The position numbers and the translations under genes are program-made. This document shows positions 35,815 through 46,746 of a DNA stretch of 64,000 nt, piece by piece (the stretch's first letter is position 1; each line of letters opens with the position of its first letter). Origin of the DNA: Apostichopus japonicus (taxonomy: Eukaryota; Echinodermata; Holothuroidea; Aspidochirotida; Stichopodidae). The notes beneath the pieces are model-generated. The model searched no databases, was not told where the DNA came from, and saw nothing but the letters and a program-made list of their open reading frames with translations. The stretch covers positions 25,288,668-25,352,667 of the forward strand of contig NC_092569.1 of the NCBI RefSeq assembly GCF_037975245.1. Reading direction: 5' to 3'.

Positions 35815-35861
35815 GGGAAATATGTTATGTTGCAAACACGTTGTACTGCTTTCCGGATAAC

Positions 35862-36122
35862 CTATGGAGCTCCAGCAACTGCTGCAGCTTCCGAGGACTT
35901 CTCGCAACAAGTTTTAAGTAAATCCACTACCAGACTCACCACACCTTTGCAGCTGTCTTTGACAATGTCGTCAGTTTTTAGAGTAGCAAATTTCGGATCC
36001 GAATCGACTTTGATGATAAATGTCTCCCCTATGTCGCAACGTGCGTTACTGTGCTTATGCCAGTTTCCTAATTCCTGAATTGCCCTCAGCCACATATTTT
36101 TCTTGTCGTACATTGGTTGAAT
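35862..36122 (-). CDS. IFIT-like copy 3, terminal coding exon 3
   Basis: 86 codons plus stop, beginning IQPMYDKKNMWLRAIQELGN and ending in an Ala/Glu-rich tail. Substitutions relative to copies 1 and 2 are mostly conservative, consistent with protein-level constraint. Confidence 0.75.
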   Translation of the reverse strand: MQPMYDKKNMWLRAIQELGNWHKHSNARCDIGETFIIKVDSDPKFATLKTDDIVKDSCKGVVSLVVDLLKTCCEKSSEAAAVAGAP

Positions 36123-39100
36123 CTAAAATAAAAAATAAAATGGACTGTCTCAATATAACTCTGTCATATGCTGTCAAATTATTGAAGCATTTCAGTACCT
36201 TATAATATTCCTGAGAAGACAACGTTTTCAACGATTTGGGACTTGCAGTGCGGAGTCTTGGCCTTATTCTCTACACATTCAAATGCCATGCTTCCAAGTT
36301 CTGTTAATATTTAGAATATCAAAATACCAAATATGAGATTGATCAAAGCGTCCCTCCAGGAGAGACATTGTGTTTTAACTGTTTATTTAAATCTGACATC
36401 GGGTGACTTCATATGAACTGTCACCTTTGTAAGCAAATGTCATGCTTCTTTCTTTTAATATTTGACATCAGAATACCAAGTTCGTACTCGATGTGATACA
36501 TCCACATTCAAAATATGGGATCTATTATGACATCTTCCTCTTGAGATTGTGTTTACATGGTTTTCACATTTCAAGAAATAGTGGTTTCTAATTTTGATTT
36601 ACATTCAAAAGGAAACAGTATGCTTAGTCTATATTGTATCGTGCATGCGTGTACTGCGCATCACAATTTTTCACGTTTTCAATTTGGAGATATCGTATCT
36701 TGAAGCAAACACAGACACCCACACAATCGCCATCTTTAGTTACGGATATCACCGAAGAAATAACATAAAGTATTGTTTTGTCATTGCAAAGCTCTGTGTA
36801 ATACCAAATACAAATGCCTATATGTTTCAGTGCACTTCTGCAGTTGACATTTACTAAAACTTCCTTCACGTAAAAAATGTAATCTGAGTTTTCAAGTTAG
36901 TATTAAAGTACCTTAGCGATCTCCCCCAGTAGGTATTCGGGCAATTTGACTTGCTTTCTTGCCCATGGTTTCAGGTCCTCAGTACACTGTTTCTTATCGA
37001 CTTTCCCGTCTGTGCAGTCAAATACTACTTTAAACGACGAATTTCGAGGTGGATTAGTCACCACGAGGCCCTGTCAGTATAGTTAAAAACAAAAATAGAA
37101 AGCATATAATTCACATCCACACCAGTAGAATCACTGTAGCTGATCCCTCCCTCTCTCCCTCCCTACCGTCCGTGTTAATGGATTTTATTTAGGTTTTCGT
37201 CAAGCATGCTGTCACAAAATGCTTGTGAAACTAAATAAAACCCAGTCTTAAAATATATATTTTGTCTTTTTTGTTTACGTTTTTAATTTTCCTCAGTTTA
37301 ATCAAGTGTTGCTTCTGGAAAATTATTTTTGAGTCATTTTTAAAGGATTATAGTAACCTATAAATTGAGAAATATAGCACCATTGTGCATACCTTAACTT
37401 CAAAAAAATCACAAGGGCGAGGGGGACACCCCCTCCCCTTAGACCCCTCCCCAGGACGGCCATCACTATGTAAGTAGCATATCAATGAGTGCCGGTCGAG
37501 GTGGAAAATGCCCGCTCCGGTTTTAAGACACAGTCCGCCCTGTTCTGCTCCCATTAGGATTAATGCAAACATTGCAGACTGAGTAGGTTTCTTTTGCGAA
37601 AAACTGATCTTACTTCTGGTCTAAAGCCTTTATGCTCAGTTACTGTAATCAGCCTTACCTGACATGCTGATATGCACTTATCTAGAAGTGACTGCACATG
37701 TTTTACAACATCAAAGAATCTTTTCTCATACTCTTTTCCCCACTTGTTGTTTTCTCTACTTCGACGGAGTTCCAGTTCATACTTCATACGGCATTCGCGT
37801 AAATCTCTCAGATGGGCCAGAACTGTTTGGAGTCTCGGGTATTCTATGGCTTGTGTAATGTTAATGTCATAGTTGACTACTCTGTCAACTGCTGTTTGAA
37901 TAAAGTTTTTCTTAGCTGTCAAGTTATGGACAAATCTCGAACCATTAACAAGTTTAACAGTGAACTTAGTGTGCAATGGTTTTCCAACGCTGCAAACCCT
38001 CTTGACCTCCTCTAGTGTTTCAGGGATGTTGATGTCGTTGAAGAAGTTTTCTTGCAGTTCTTGCCGAGATATGTACATATAACACGCCTCTAGGCTGTCC
38101 TTTTGAATTGCCCGCTTTAGTAGTTCCGCAGATTCACCTCCAGTGATAAACTTTGCCTTAGCCAAATAAACATCTGCATATAATTCATCCGAGAGGATGC
38201 TTGAATTTCTGGCATTTAACTCTTCTGCCATTTGGATGACAGTTGCCCATGCTTCGCAATCACTTCCATTTGACTGAATTCCACTTCTCAAATAGCACTT
38301 TCCTCGACCAAAAATTACCTCGACTTGTGGAGGTTCACCTTTAGAGGTACTGTCGTCATACAACTTTTCATATTCTGTTTGTGCTTCATCAATTTTCCCT
38401 AGCAACATATTTGCGTTCGCAAACTTAAGTTTTGCTTGACAAGTCACGTTTGAATCTCCACCACTTCGCGTGCTATATTTCGCTAAAGTAGTAAGACATC
38501 GATGGTTAGTCTTATCGAGAGAGGAAGGCGGGACTGTTATGATATGATCGCCATCAGCTGTTAAGCCAACGGCAAGTTGAATGATCCTGTGAGAGAAAGT
38601 ACTGTGTTCAAGAGACGAAAAGATCTTAAGCTTGATAGCTGATTTAAGAGCTCTGTACTCGTTGGATTCTTGATGAGGCTTGTCTTTAAAATCACTCATA
38701 AACAGATCGTCGAATATCTTACGTGCTTCATGAGTATTACCCAAGTTTGCCTGCATTTCACCAATTCCTATTAAAGCAGGATAATGACAACAATCTAACT
38801 TCTGTGCTCTCTTAAAACATTTCAGTGCCTTTCGATAAAACACGAAACGATTCTCCATCGGGGCTTTTTCATATGATTGAGAACGGTAGAGAAAACCTAA
38901 CTGAGAATGAACCTCTGCAAGGTTTACGTCTTTGATCAGTTCCTTCAACATATTTTTTGCTTTTGGAAATGGGGCATTTAGCTTATAGAATTTAGCTGCT
39001 AAAATACGGATTTTGCTATTTGTAGGATCCGAATGTAAAGCCTTTTCAATTTCACGTTCTGCTTGTTCACGAGAATCACTGTTCAAGTTAAACAATATTT

Positions 39101-39794
39101 GACCATAATATGCTCTTGCAAGATGGTATTGTGAATCGATCGTTAACACTTGCTCCAAGTTATCTTTTTCCTTCTCAAAAAGATCCCTAATATCTTCAGG
39201 TAAAGGACAACTCCAACCTCTAACTCCACGCTGTTGACGGGCCTCCCTTCCAATCATCAGTGCTAAACCAAATAACCATTGGGGTTTTTCAGGGAAATCA
39301 CGTAGTGCATCTTCATACAAACTTATGGCTTTTTTTCTCCATCTTGGCCCTAACCGTGAAAGTATATATGCATGAACAATAGTCACGTAAGCGACGTACT
39401 GAGGGAATTGTGTTTTCTTTTCTTCCAACTCCTTCAACGTTGCCTCAACCGACGAATCAGGTCGTAACCACATGCGAAATGTGTTAATAACTACGCCGTA
39501 TCCAGTTATCGCTTCTTCCGACTCGCCTGAAGTGACCATGTCCTCGGCTTGCTGTAAGAAATCTAGAGCCTCGGTAGGACTGTCTCGCGACCGATTAAAT
39601 AGAGTTCCTTTCCCGTCTAGGTACTCGAGAGCGGCTCGATAGATATTCACCTCGATTGGCATCTCCCTTTCAGCATTTTCATCTTGGTCAATGTGAAGTT
39701 TCAGTTTCGCATGGTCAAGGTCGGAGATATCATGGAGACCCCAGTCTGGGTGTTGCGGACATGGATTTTTCTTCCACCATTCTGGATCATCCAT
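35862..39794 (-). CDS. IFIT-like TPR protein, copy 3 (intact)
   Basis: Three coding exons: 39794-37659 (2,136 bp), 37070-36912 (159 bp) and 36122-35862 (261 bp including stop). All junctions are phase 0 and the total is exactly 852 codons, or 851 residues. Splice sites: donor CAG|GTAAGG, acceptor CTGACAG, donor AAG|GTACTTTAA, acceptor TTATTTTAG. The ATG is 21 bp inside the exon, after the acceptor TTTTCAG, so the 5' UTR is spliced. The N-terminal 712 residues form the TPR superhelix typical of IFIT-like proteins. The last 139 residues come from two small exons of unknown fold. Vertebrate IFITs act in the cytosol on viral or improperly capped RNA, and an antiviral role here is inference. The unit lacks the lesions of copies 1 and 2, so it is the best candidate for a working gene. 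Confidence 0.85.
36123..36911 (-). other. IFIT copy 3 intron 2
   Basis: Intron of 789 bp with no supportable gene. It is similar in parts to copy 1 and copy 2 intron 2. Confidence 0.6.
36912..37070 (-). CDS. IFIT-like copy 3, exon 2
   Basis: 53 codons from GLVVTNPPRNSSFKVVFDC to KLPEYLLGEIAK. It is the most diverged of the three exon-2 copies yet keeps length, phase, NPPR, VVFD, the Cys-Thr pair, the Trp and KLPEYLL. Confidence 0.75.
37145..37173. repeat. Short remnant of the intronic tetranucleotide repeat
   Basis: CCCTCCCTCTCTCCCTCCCT followed by ACCGTCCGTG, at the position occupied by 635 bp in copy 1 and about 430 bp in copy 2. Confidence 0.8.
37659..39794 (-). CDS. IFIT-like copy 3, TPR exon
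   Basis: Residues 1-712. It opens MDDPEWWKKNPCPQHPDWGL. TPR-type helices are visible around residues 125-150 (TIVHAYILSRLGPRWRKK), 215-240 (YHLARAYYGQILFNLNSD), 255-285 and 320-350 (YPALIGIGEMQANLGNTHEA), and again around 455-560. It ends LLDKCISACQ at the donor. Reading through the donor would add only about 25 codons (VRLITVTEHKGFRPEVRSVF and a short tail), giving a possible unspliced short isoform. Confidence 0.85.
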
Positions 39795-39851
39795 TGCACT
39801 TTTGTCTCGAGTACACTGAAAATTAAAATATATGCTGGTAATTATTTCCAA

Positions 39852-42210
39852 ATGTTACCACACACTTAGGAAGGGTCACTGGCCAGAATGGCCACTCAAT
39901 AATTGGCAACAAGGGTGCCAGGAATACAGTTTCCGCAGTGCTTAAATGTTCTCATTCGCTTATCGTTAGCATCATAGAATTTTGAATTTGGTGAAAGTGC
40001 ACTGCAGTTTAAAGGAGGCATTTCTGAATTAAATGTTCGCGGGCATTTTCACGGTCATTTGAGGTCATAAGAAGGCATTTTTGAAATTCACAACAGATTA
40101 CCACTCCTCTCTTAATATTTGATAAATTTACCCCAAGTTGCGCACAGTGAATGTTGTGATTACAATGAGTAACACTTATTTAGGGAATGCGGTTATCTTT
40201 TCAGAAGCGGTCGTTTTGAAACTTTACTATTTTCTCTCTTATTGCTGTATTACTCTCTTAATGCACTGGAAACATATTTCATCAAACTCCCGCTGTAGTC
40301 GTTCCCTCTTTCGATTGCATATATTATTATCGTTATTCAACGTTATTTAATGATTAATTTGAATGTTTGCCTCCTTTGAAGACTTGTGGCAAGTTCGTAA
40401 CACCTATGACCTGCTCTAAAACAGTCAGGACAGTACATTGATACAGTCTGCAAGAAGGTATTCACCATACTTATCGCCCTATAGGCTTCTCCAAAGCGTA
40501 CCTCAGGAAAGTTTCCCAATCTCATTTTCATTTCAGGGTATTAGCTGTATCATTCGGGCACGTAAACAATCACAAAGGTTGTATACAACATGTATTTAGT
40601 TACGTTTTAAAATATGCTCAGAACTTCAGAGCAGGGATCTGTTCAGACTAGTGTCTTTTGGATATTTTATCAGAAAACAAAATGTCACATGAGCTAACAT
40701 GGTTTATAAAGAGTGTGATACTTGACATACCAAGAATATGTCCCTCCATACATTCTGTGTCCGAGATGCCTTACGGAGACTGGGATTTCTAGTTTGGGAA
40801 CTGTTATACCACAATTCATTAATTGAAGAACACAAGAAAGTTTGCCTAGCTAGATGAGGTGGTTTAAGGCAACGACCTTGCCATGTTCTATGTGAGTTGC
40901 GAGGAATGGGTGGAGGAGATAAAGAGCAATACTTAGTGGACACTTGTGTAAGATATTGTGCAAAGAGATTTGTTGACAACTTTCTTTTCCTGTGACAGTA
41001 TAGGAACTGTTGAATTTTCTAGAAGGGTAACAGCTGGCTAAAAAGTATTAAAAATGTTTCGAGTGTTAGTCTTCCCGATTGTTGAGGACAAGGTTACCAT
41101 ATCTTTTGGTAGTAGGCACTAATCATTTCTTTGGTGAGAGAACGTCAGGAAAATTATCAGCACGTTAAAATCTAACATATCAACTTATCAACGTCGATTT
41201 GGGACATGTTGATGTTCACTTGTAACATACTAGTTGTTCTTTGCAACAACCCAGATAATGTATAGGCTACACGTATACTTAACTGCAATCGCCAATTTCT
41301 TGTTCAGCATAAATCATAAGATCGTCAGAATTGTCCAAAAAAATATGCTAGGAACTCTGAAATGTATATCTCTCAACCTCTGGTGGTTGACGTTAATCCG
41401 TAATTGACGGGAAATCGCAAATTAAGAATAGCCATTTGCGACTCAAGTTAAATAATATCCTATCATTTATATAACTTTCTGTCATCGCCAGGACGCAAAC
41501 TGAGCCCAATTATCAAAATCCTATCTCTATAGCATTTTCGACTTTTTTAACTTAAATTTCAATTCTCCATTTGATTCGGTAAATTTTTGAAAAAAAGAAA
41601 TCATCCAATTATAAAGAAATACATAGAATTTTGTAGACAAAGTGTGAACGATACATTTATGTATGAGAACAGAGCACACAGGATTATCAGCTAGGTGTGT
41701 AGTGACCGTGAGCGCGTAACCAGGGGGCAATAGGCGGATCCCCCCCCCCCCATAGTTTCAGAAGTGTGGAAATTGGAATATATCATTCCCATTTATGACT
41801 AAAAATAAATTTCATAGGCGTAGCAGTATATTAAAGCCTTTTGTCCCTCACACTTGTGATAAGGTATCTGTGCCGACAGCCTACACAGAGTCACCATATC
41901 GAAAAGGGGCAGAAATCGCACACACACATGTTTTCGGCCTTTCTTCACTCGATTTGGTCGGTAAATTCTCTAAATTTAACCGATTGTGTTACACAAAAAC
42001 TGGCAACCCTGCTATAGGCTGTAAACTTCAAATTGGTATCACACCGTGTATTTTTTGTTTCGTACCACGGATTTGACTATCTAGTTCACCCTAGTATTAG
42101 CTTCTATTTTGAATATTTTTTTACCTACTTGAATAATTCTACCCATCGAATCAAACTTAGGCTAAACATATCCAGTAATTTGAACGTTTAAATATAATTG
42201 TTAATGGCTA
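39852..42210. other. 5' flank of IFIT copy 3
   Basis: Closely similar to 28,060-30,440. No conserved ORF and no placed promoter. Confidence 0.5.
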
Positions 42211-42624
42211 AAATAAAAGCCGATTGGGTTAAATTTGAAGCTCTGGAGCCTCTCAAGTCCACCTTATCGTATAGCTTACAGAGGCTTCGCCACTGGACCC
42301 CACCAGGGGCCCTATGACGGGCCCCTGGAGGCAATGCAGATCGCTAAAGTTCCGGCCCACCCCCTCCCCTTAGATCAAATCTTGGCTACGCTTTTGCCTT
42401 TCTCTAAAATATATCAAGTTCATACTTGTAGTTGGAATAGGGGAGCGAGAGGTATTCCCAAACGCGGGGCAATGGCGAACACCGTCATAACTCGTCACTG
42501 ATGGTAGACGGCGCTATTCATCTTACACTTCACACTAGCTACTCGGTCGATGAATACAACCAACACGCAATTCGGACAAAATCTCTGCTTCATCTCGAAA
42601 ACAGGCAAATAATAGGTAAGTGTT

Positions 42625-42867
42625 ATATGTATGTATGTATATGTGATCTTCCCGCAAGCAGGAACTCGCGAAAGAAGCCATGCAGGCTTATAGACTCGCA
42701 AGCTGACCGAAGCCAATCTCTCGGCACACATCCATTTAACGTCCATGTCGGGAAGTTGTTATTGAACAACACCCTTGCCAGACGACACACATTGCTGTCG
42801 GCGGGGAATCGAACCGGGGATCTCATGACTTTGAGACGCCGGCGTTAACCACTAGGCTATACATTCC
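42625..42867 (-). mobile_element. tRNA-derived SINE
   Basis: Minus strand: begins GGAATGTATAGCCTAGTGG (A box TAGCCTAGTGG), has B box GGTTCGATTCC, a tRNA-unrelated body of about 170 bp and a short (ATGT)n tail at about 42,626-42,643. This is the standard build of a tRNA SINE. Confidence 0.75.
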
Positions 42868-42889
42868 GACTGTGATGGGACGGGGCTAT

Positions 42890-43310
42890 GATTCGTTCAG
42901 AAACCTCAGAAGATATTTGCAGAAAAATGGAAAGAAACAGGTTGGAAAAATTGTGAGCGGGGAGAAGGGCGAGATGACCACGGTATTGGTATGTGAGCGC
43001 CACTGGGAACTACATTCCGCCAATGTTTGTCTTCAAAAGAGTCAACATGAATGCGTTGCTGATGCCAGGAAGCCCCCTGGGATCAATTGGTGTCACATCC
43101 AAAACCGGTTGGATTAACTCACAGTTGTTTGTTAGATGGATGACACACTTCATGCATGAGAGTGTTGCATCAAAAGAAAGTCCATCCAGTACTTTTAATT
43201 GTTGACAACCGAGGCTCATATGAGCCTTCAAAACATATGATCTTTGCCGACAGTATGGCGTCATTATGGTTTCACTTTCACTGGATATAAGTAGATATGT
43301 TGTTTATGAA
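42890..43310 (+). pseudogene. pogo/Tigger-type transposase relic
   Basis: Three consecutive frames give parts of one DDE transposase: KNGKKQVGKIVSGEKGEMTT (from about 42,920), then SATGNYIPPMFVFKRVNMNA and KTGWINSQLFVRWMTHFMHE (from about 42,993), then YGVIMVSLSLDI (about 43,254). Pogo/Tigger/jerky transposases show the same order, with a GNYIPP-like motif, SGWI...F..W..HF, and a VVMLSLPPHTS-like motif. At least two frameshifts and stops make it non-functional. Confidence 0.7.
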
Positions 43311-43620
43311 AAGATCTCTTAGTTTTTACATTGACCTCCGTTTGGCATTGCCCTCAAGGGGCTGGGTATTGCCGAACGACGCCATTTTACGTTTTTAGTT
43401 GTTACGTTACACATAAAGTTGTTCCATGCGTGGTTGTTGATATATACTTAATATTAGTTATAAGCGTTCTGTTAATACATCTAACTCATCCTAATTTTAT
43501 TTTTTCCCCTCTAATTACCGTTAATGAAAGGTGTTTGTCATTAACCCACCCTCCCCTCTCCATTCAACAAGTTAGCGGATGGAACTCAGGAATAAACTGT
43601 TCAATTTGGGCAAAGAAACA

Positions 43621-45139
43621 TTAATATTACCGTTACCATGTCGTTTCAAGTGTTTGAGATTGGGGCATATTGAAAGTACTTAAAATAATCACTCATTCTA
43701 CCAAACTCGAATTCCACTCGAATTGTTTGCCCCCCCCCCCTCAGCCCCCAGGTGAAATATTCTGGTAACGCCACTGTAAAACAGATATATATTAAATTAA
43801 CAAATATCAACGCTCCAGAAATAAATCATAATGACGTCTTAGTTTGCCTGCAAAAAGTGGTAAGTATGTGTTCAATGTCAGATTCAAAGCACAAGGGTGC
43901 ACTCTGAACACTATTATACAAAGCCAGTTTATACGCATTCACATACCAGTAGAATCACTGAGGTCGAGTAATACCGACTTCTTTCTGTGACACAAGAACC
44001 GGGGGTTTGATTCCTACTTTCGTCTGATGAGTCCCCAAAAAACGAAACCGGTCGTGAAATGGAAGTTATCTGGAGAGTTGATCTTTATTCTTTAGCTAAC
44101 ATGCTTTGCTAAGTATATACATAGAAACTTTAATTTTGATAGTTTTCCGGTACAAAAGAAATACAAAAGCTAGATATGTTAGTTTCCAAAAGAAATTTGT
44201 AGAATCCCGCAATATGACTGCCAGAAAAGAATATACCTTGTAACAGATTATTCCAGAATATTCACTTGGTTGATCGGTTCCAATTAGTAATCAAAACACA
44301 AGTTTTGGTAACCTTAACAATTTTTCATCAAATGTGATGGTGCACGGTTTCCAGTTAGAAGTCATTACTTATCGAGGCTTTTTGGTTAACTAAAAACGTT
44401 GAGTGTGAACCCACACGATTATATTGCCAACACAGATTCATATTTTACCTTTAGACTAGTTCATACACTGTGAGTAAACAACACCATAATAAAATGTGAA
44501 CAACACCTTGTATAAATATATCGTGCGCGGAAGTTGTTAGTAACACAAATACTTCAGTTACATTTATCGATGGCGAAAAAATATTCGATTGAAACCGGCC
44601 TTACAAATGCGTCATTACTACTATATATAGCTACCACGGAACTACCCTATGAACAACTCCTGTATACTATCATATGCTCTGGTTAGCTACATGATATCTT
44701 GTTTTGTTTATCATGTTACTTATTATGAGTGTTGTATACTCGTAGTGGGGATTTGTTGTTGTTGTGTACTCGTAGTGTGCAATTGCACATATATGAGTCG
44801 TGGTGGCAACTTTCTGTGAGTTTAAACCACTGGTCAACACAACAATGTTCAAAATTAGCTTTTAGCACTAGGCGTAACCAGACGCAGTTGTACATATTTT
44901 CATGTATAAATGCTTCTACTAGCCAATTGGTGCGTTCGCATTGGATGTTACATGGACTTCTGTGATTGTGGTCCAACATCATAGTGCTCGAATTATTCAG
45001 CATTTGTTTATGCTGCGCTCCAACTTATATACTGACTAGCTAGGTAGTTGGTATTTTTTTATGTTGAAGATCTTATGCAAATGGAAATGAGTTCGAGATA
45101 TCCGAAAATAAATTAGAGATATCAGTAATTATTAAATAA
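43621..45139. other. 5' flank of IFIT copy 3, continued
   Basis: Resumes similarity to unit 2 at ATATTACCGTTACCATG (equivalent to 30,473). Unit 3 lacks much of the 31,570-32,820 segment. No gene supported. Confidence 0.5.
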
Positions 45140-45231
45140 ATGTTAAAATGGCTTTCCATTTGCGCGGTATTGATCGGCACATTTATCATTTTAAAGCATC
45201 GTTGTCTCTGTCTCTGGGGCTGAACTTGTAA
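45140..45231 (-). pseudogene. Second orphan FReD last-exon fragment, truncated
   Basis: Matches the 3' part of 32,255-32,388, including RDRDND, but frameshifted by an extra T soon after. It loses similarity near 45,231, before the splice acceptor. This is where unit 3 ends. Confidence 0.7.
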
Positions 45232-46483
45232 AACTCATAAAAGAGAGATCTCTGTTGAGCTCATTGTTGTGTGTATCGAGGAGTATAATTGTTTTCAATT
45301 CCCGGTTGCTTCTTTCCTGTGCAGTTTTGAAGTAGCCATAGAGAATAACAAATAATAATAAAACTAGAAAAGGTGTCAGTTACAACAAGCGTGATATCGA
45401 ATTTTTCATCAAATTACCAAGTAATTCATGCGATTTTTATTGAAATATTGCCACTGAATTCAGTAGGCTCAATTAGTGCTGTTATAGTACCGCGAACAGA
45501 GACATCATTCATTAACAAACCTTAAAAAGAAATATGTTATTTATCTTGCTACTTTTTGAAGACCCGACCTTTTTCATGTACTACCATTTGTCAAAGATAG
45601 TAACGTTAATTGAATAACTATGGTGAGGGAGTAGGTTAAGGTGTTGTCAGGTCCGACGAGAGGGTGGTTCAGGGGGCTCTTTTCCCCGGTTCTGCTTTCA
45701 GATTACGTGCCCATGGGATTGACAGTATAAAAAAGTACTGTATTCTCCTTTCATAACATGCTTAAGGAAAATGAAGACTTTAAACAGGAAACCTTATTGT
45801 CACTGGGATCCAGCATGACTCTCCACGCTCTTGGATGTTGTTGGGAATGGGTGGACACTTATCCACCTTTATGGGAATGCGTGAACACTTTTCCACTCTT
45901 GTGGGAATGCGTGGACACACTTTTCTACTATTATGGAAATGCGTTGACACACTTTTCCACTCTTGTGGGAATGCGTGGACACACTTTTCTAATCATGTAT
46001 GACATAACGTTTCATCCAATGAGCACACTTATGCTAACAAAGTCCTTAACCTCCTTTTCATTAATTTTTCTTCGCTAAGAGGGTAATATTACCCGCTGGG
46101 AAGAGATAGTAAGTTTCGCATATAGAGTGGACATCTTTGAAGAAGGTCAGAACACAACAGCGTCTAAAGACATTACGGAATAAATATTTTCAAGAGAAAG
46201 TGATCATAAAACTGCTTGGAGCATTTGTAACTGGTGTGAACTTTATTGACTCGTACAAGCATAAAGTACGATTAGGTCATTTAAATTCGATATATTATCG
46301 TGATAACTTGTTGATAAACAAGACCATCCTAATGTGTTAAATATTAGTATCATTAGTTTATTCGATACTTTCGTGGTAATTGTATTGGTATTTACGGACC
46401 GACATGTTATTGCTAAAGTCCTTCTCGTAAAATCACGTTGATATATAGAATATATCTTCAAATAACATACGATGTGTGAACAG
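45232..46483. other. Spacer between IFIT array and FReD gene
   Basis: No gene supported. It contains the minisatellite at 45,838-45,995. The ORF at 45,758-46,078 covers that repeat and is not called. Confidence 0.6.
45838..45995 (+). repeat. Minisatellite of about 35 bp, four to five units
   Basis: Unit approximates GGGAATGCGTGGACACAC followed by TTTTCCACTCTTGT. Confidence 0.85.
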
Positions 46484-46746
46484 CTACACAGGACGTATCT
46501 TCATCTCGCTGTATTTGATGTTATAATTTGGTCCAGGTATGTAATAACAAGCAATGCCTGAATAACTGTCTAAATAAGCGTTGTAGTCACCGTTCAAGTT
46601 TGAATAATGGCATTTATTGTACCACCATCCGGCGCGATAATAATCGGCACAGTTATAACTATAAGCATCGTTGTCTCTGTCTCGTGTACTGAACTCGTGG
46701 TTCAGGTGATAACGCAAGAAGTCTCCACCCGGGCTGCTCCTCTCAT
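46484..46746 (-). CDS. FReD gene exon 8, ligand-binding end of second FReD
   Basis: Acceptor TTTCTCAG. Encodes DERSSPGGDFLRYHLNHEFS, TRDRDNDAYSYNCADYYRAG, WWYNKCHYSNLNGDYNAY and ends YSEMKIRPV. It has the calcium-site DRDND, the paired Cys (NCA...KCH), GWWY and the EMKIRP terminus of FReDs. Two decayed copies of this exon lie in the IFIT units. Confidence 0.9.

Larger units (their letters stand above)
42210..43620. mobile_element. 1.4-kb composite insertion in unit 3
   Basis: Unit 2 reads without this block (about 30,440 to 30,475). The block contains an unclassified GC-rich part (about 42,235-42,500), a tRNA-headed SINE and a pogo/Tigger-like transposase relic. Confidence 0.6.
35814..45231. 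repeat. Tandem duplication unit 3, truncated on the right
   Basis: Contains IFIT copy 3 and a 5' flank colinear with unit 2 until about 45,231, where similarity stops inside an orphan FReD exon fragment. It has its own 1.4-kb insertion at about 42,210-43,620. Confidence 0.8.
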
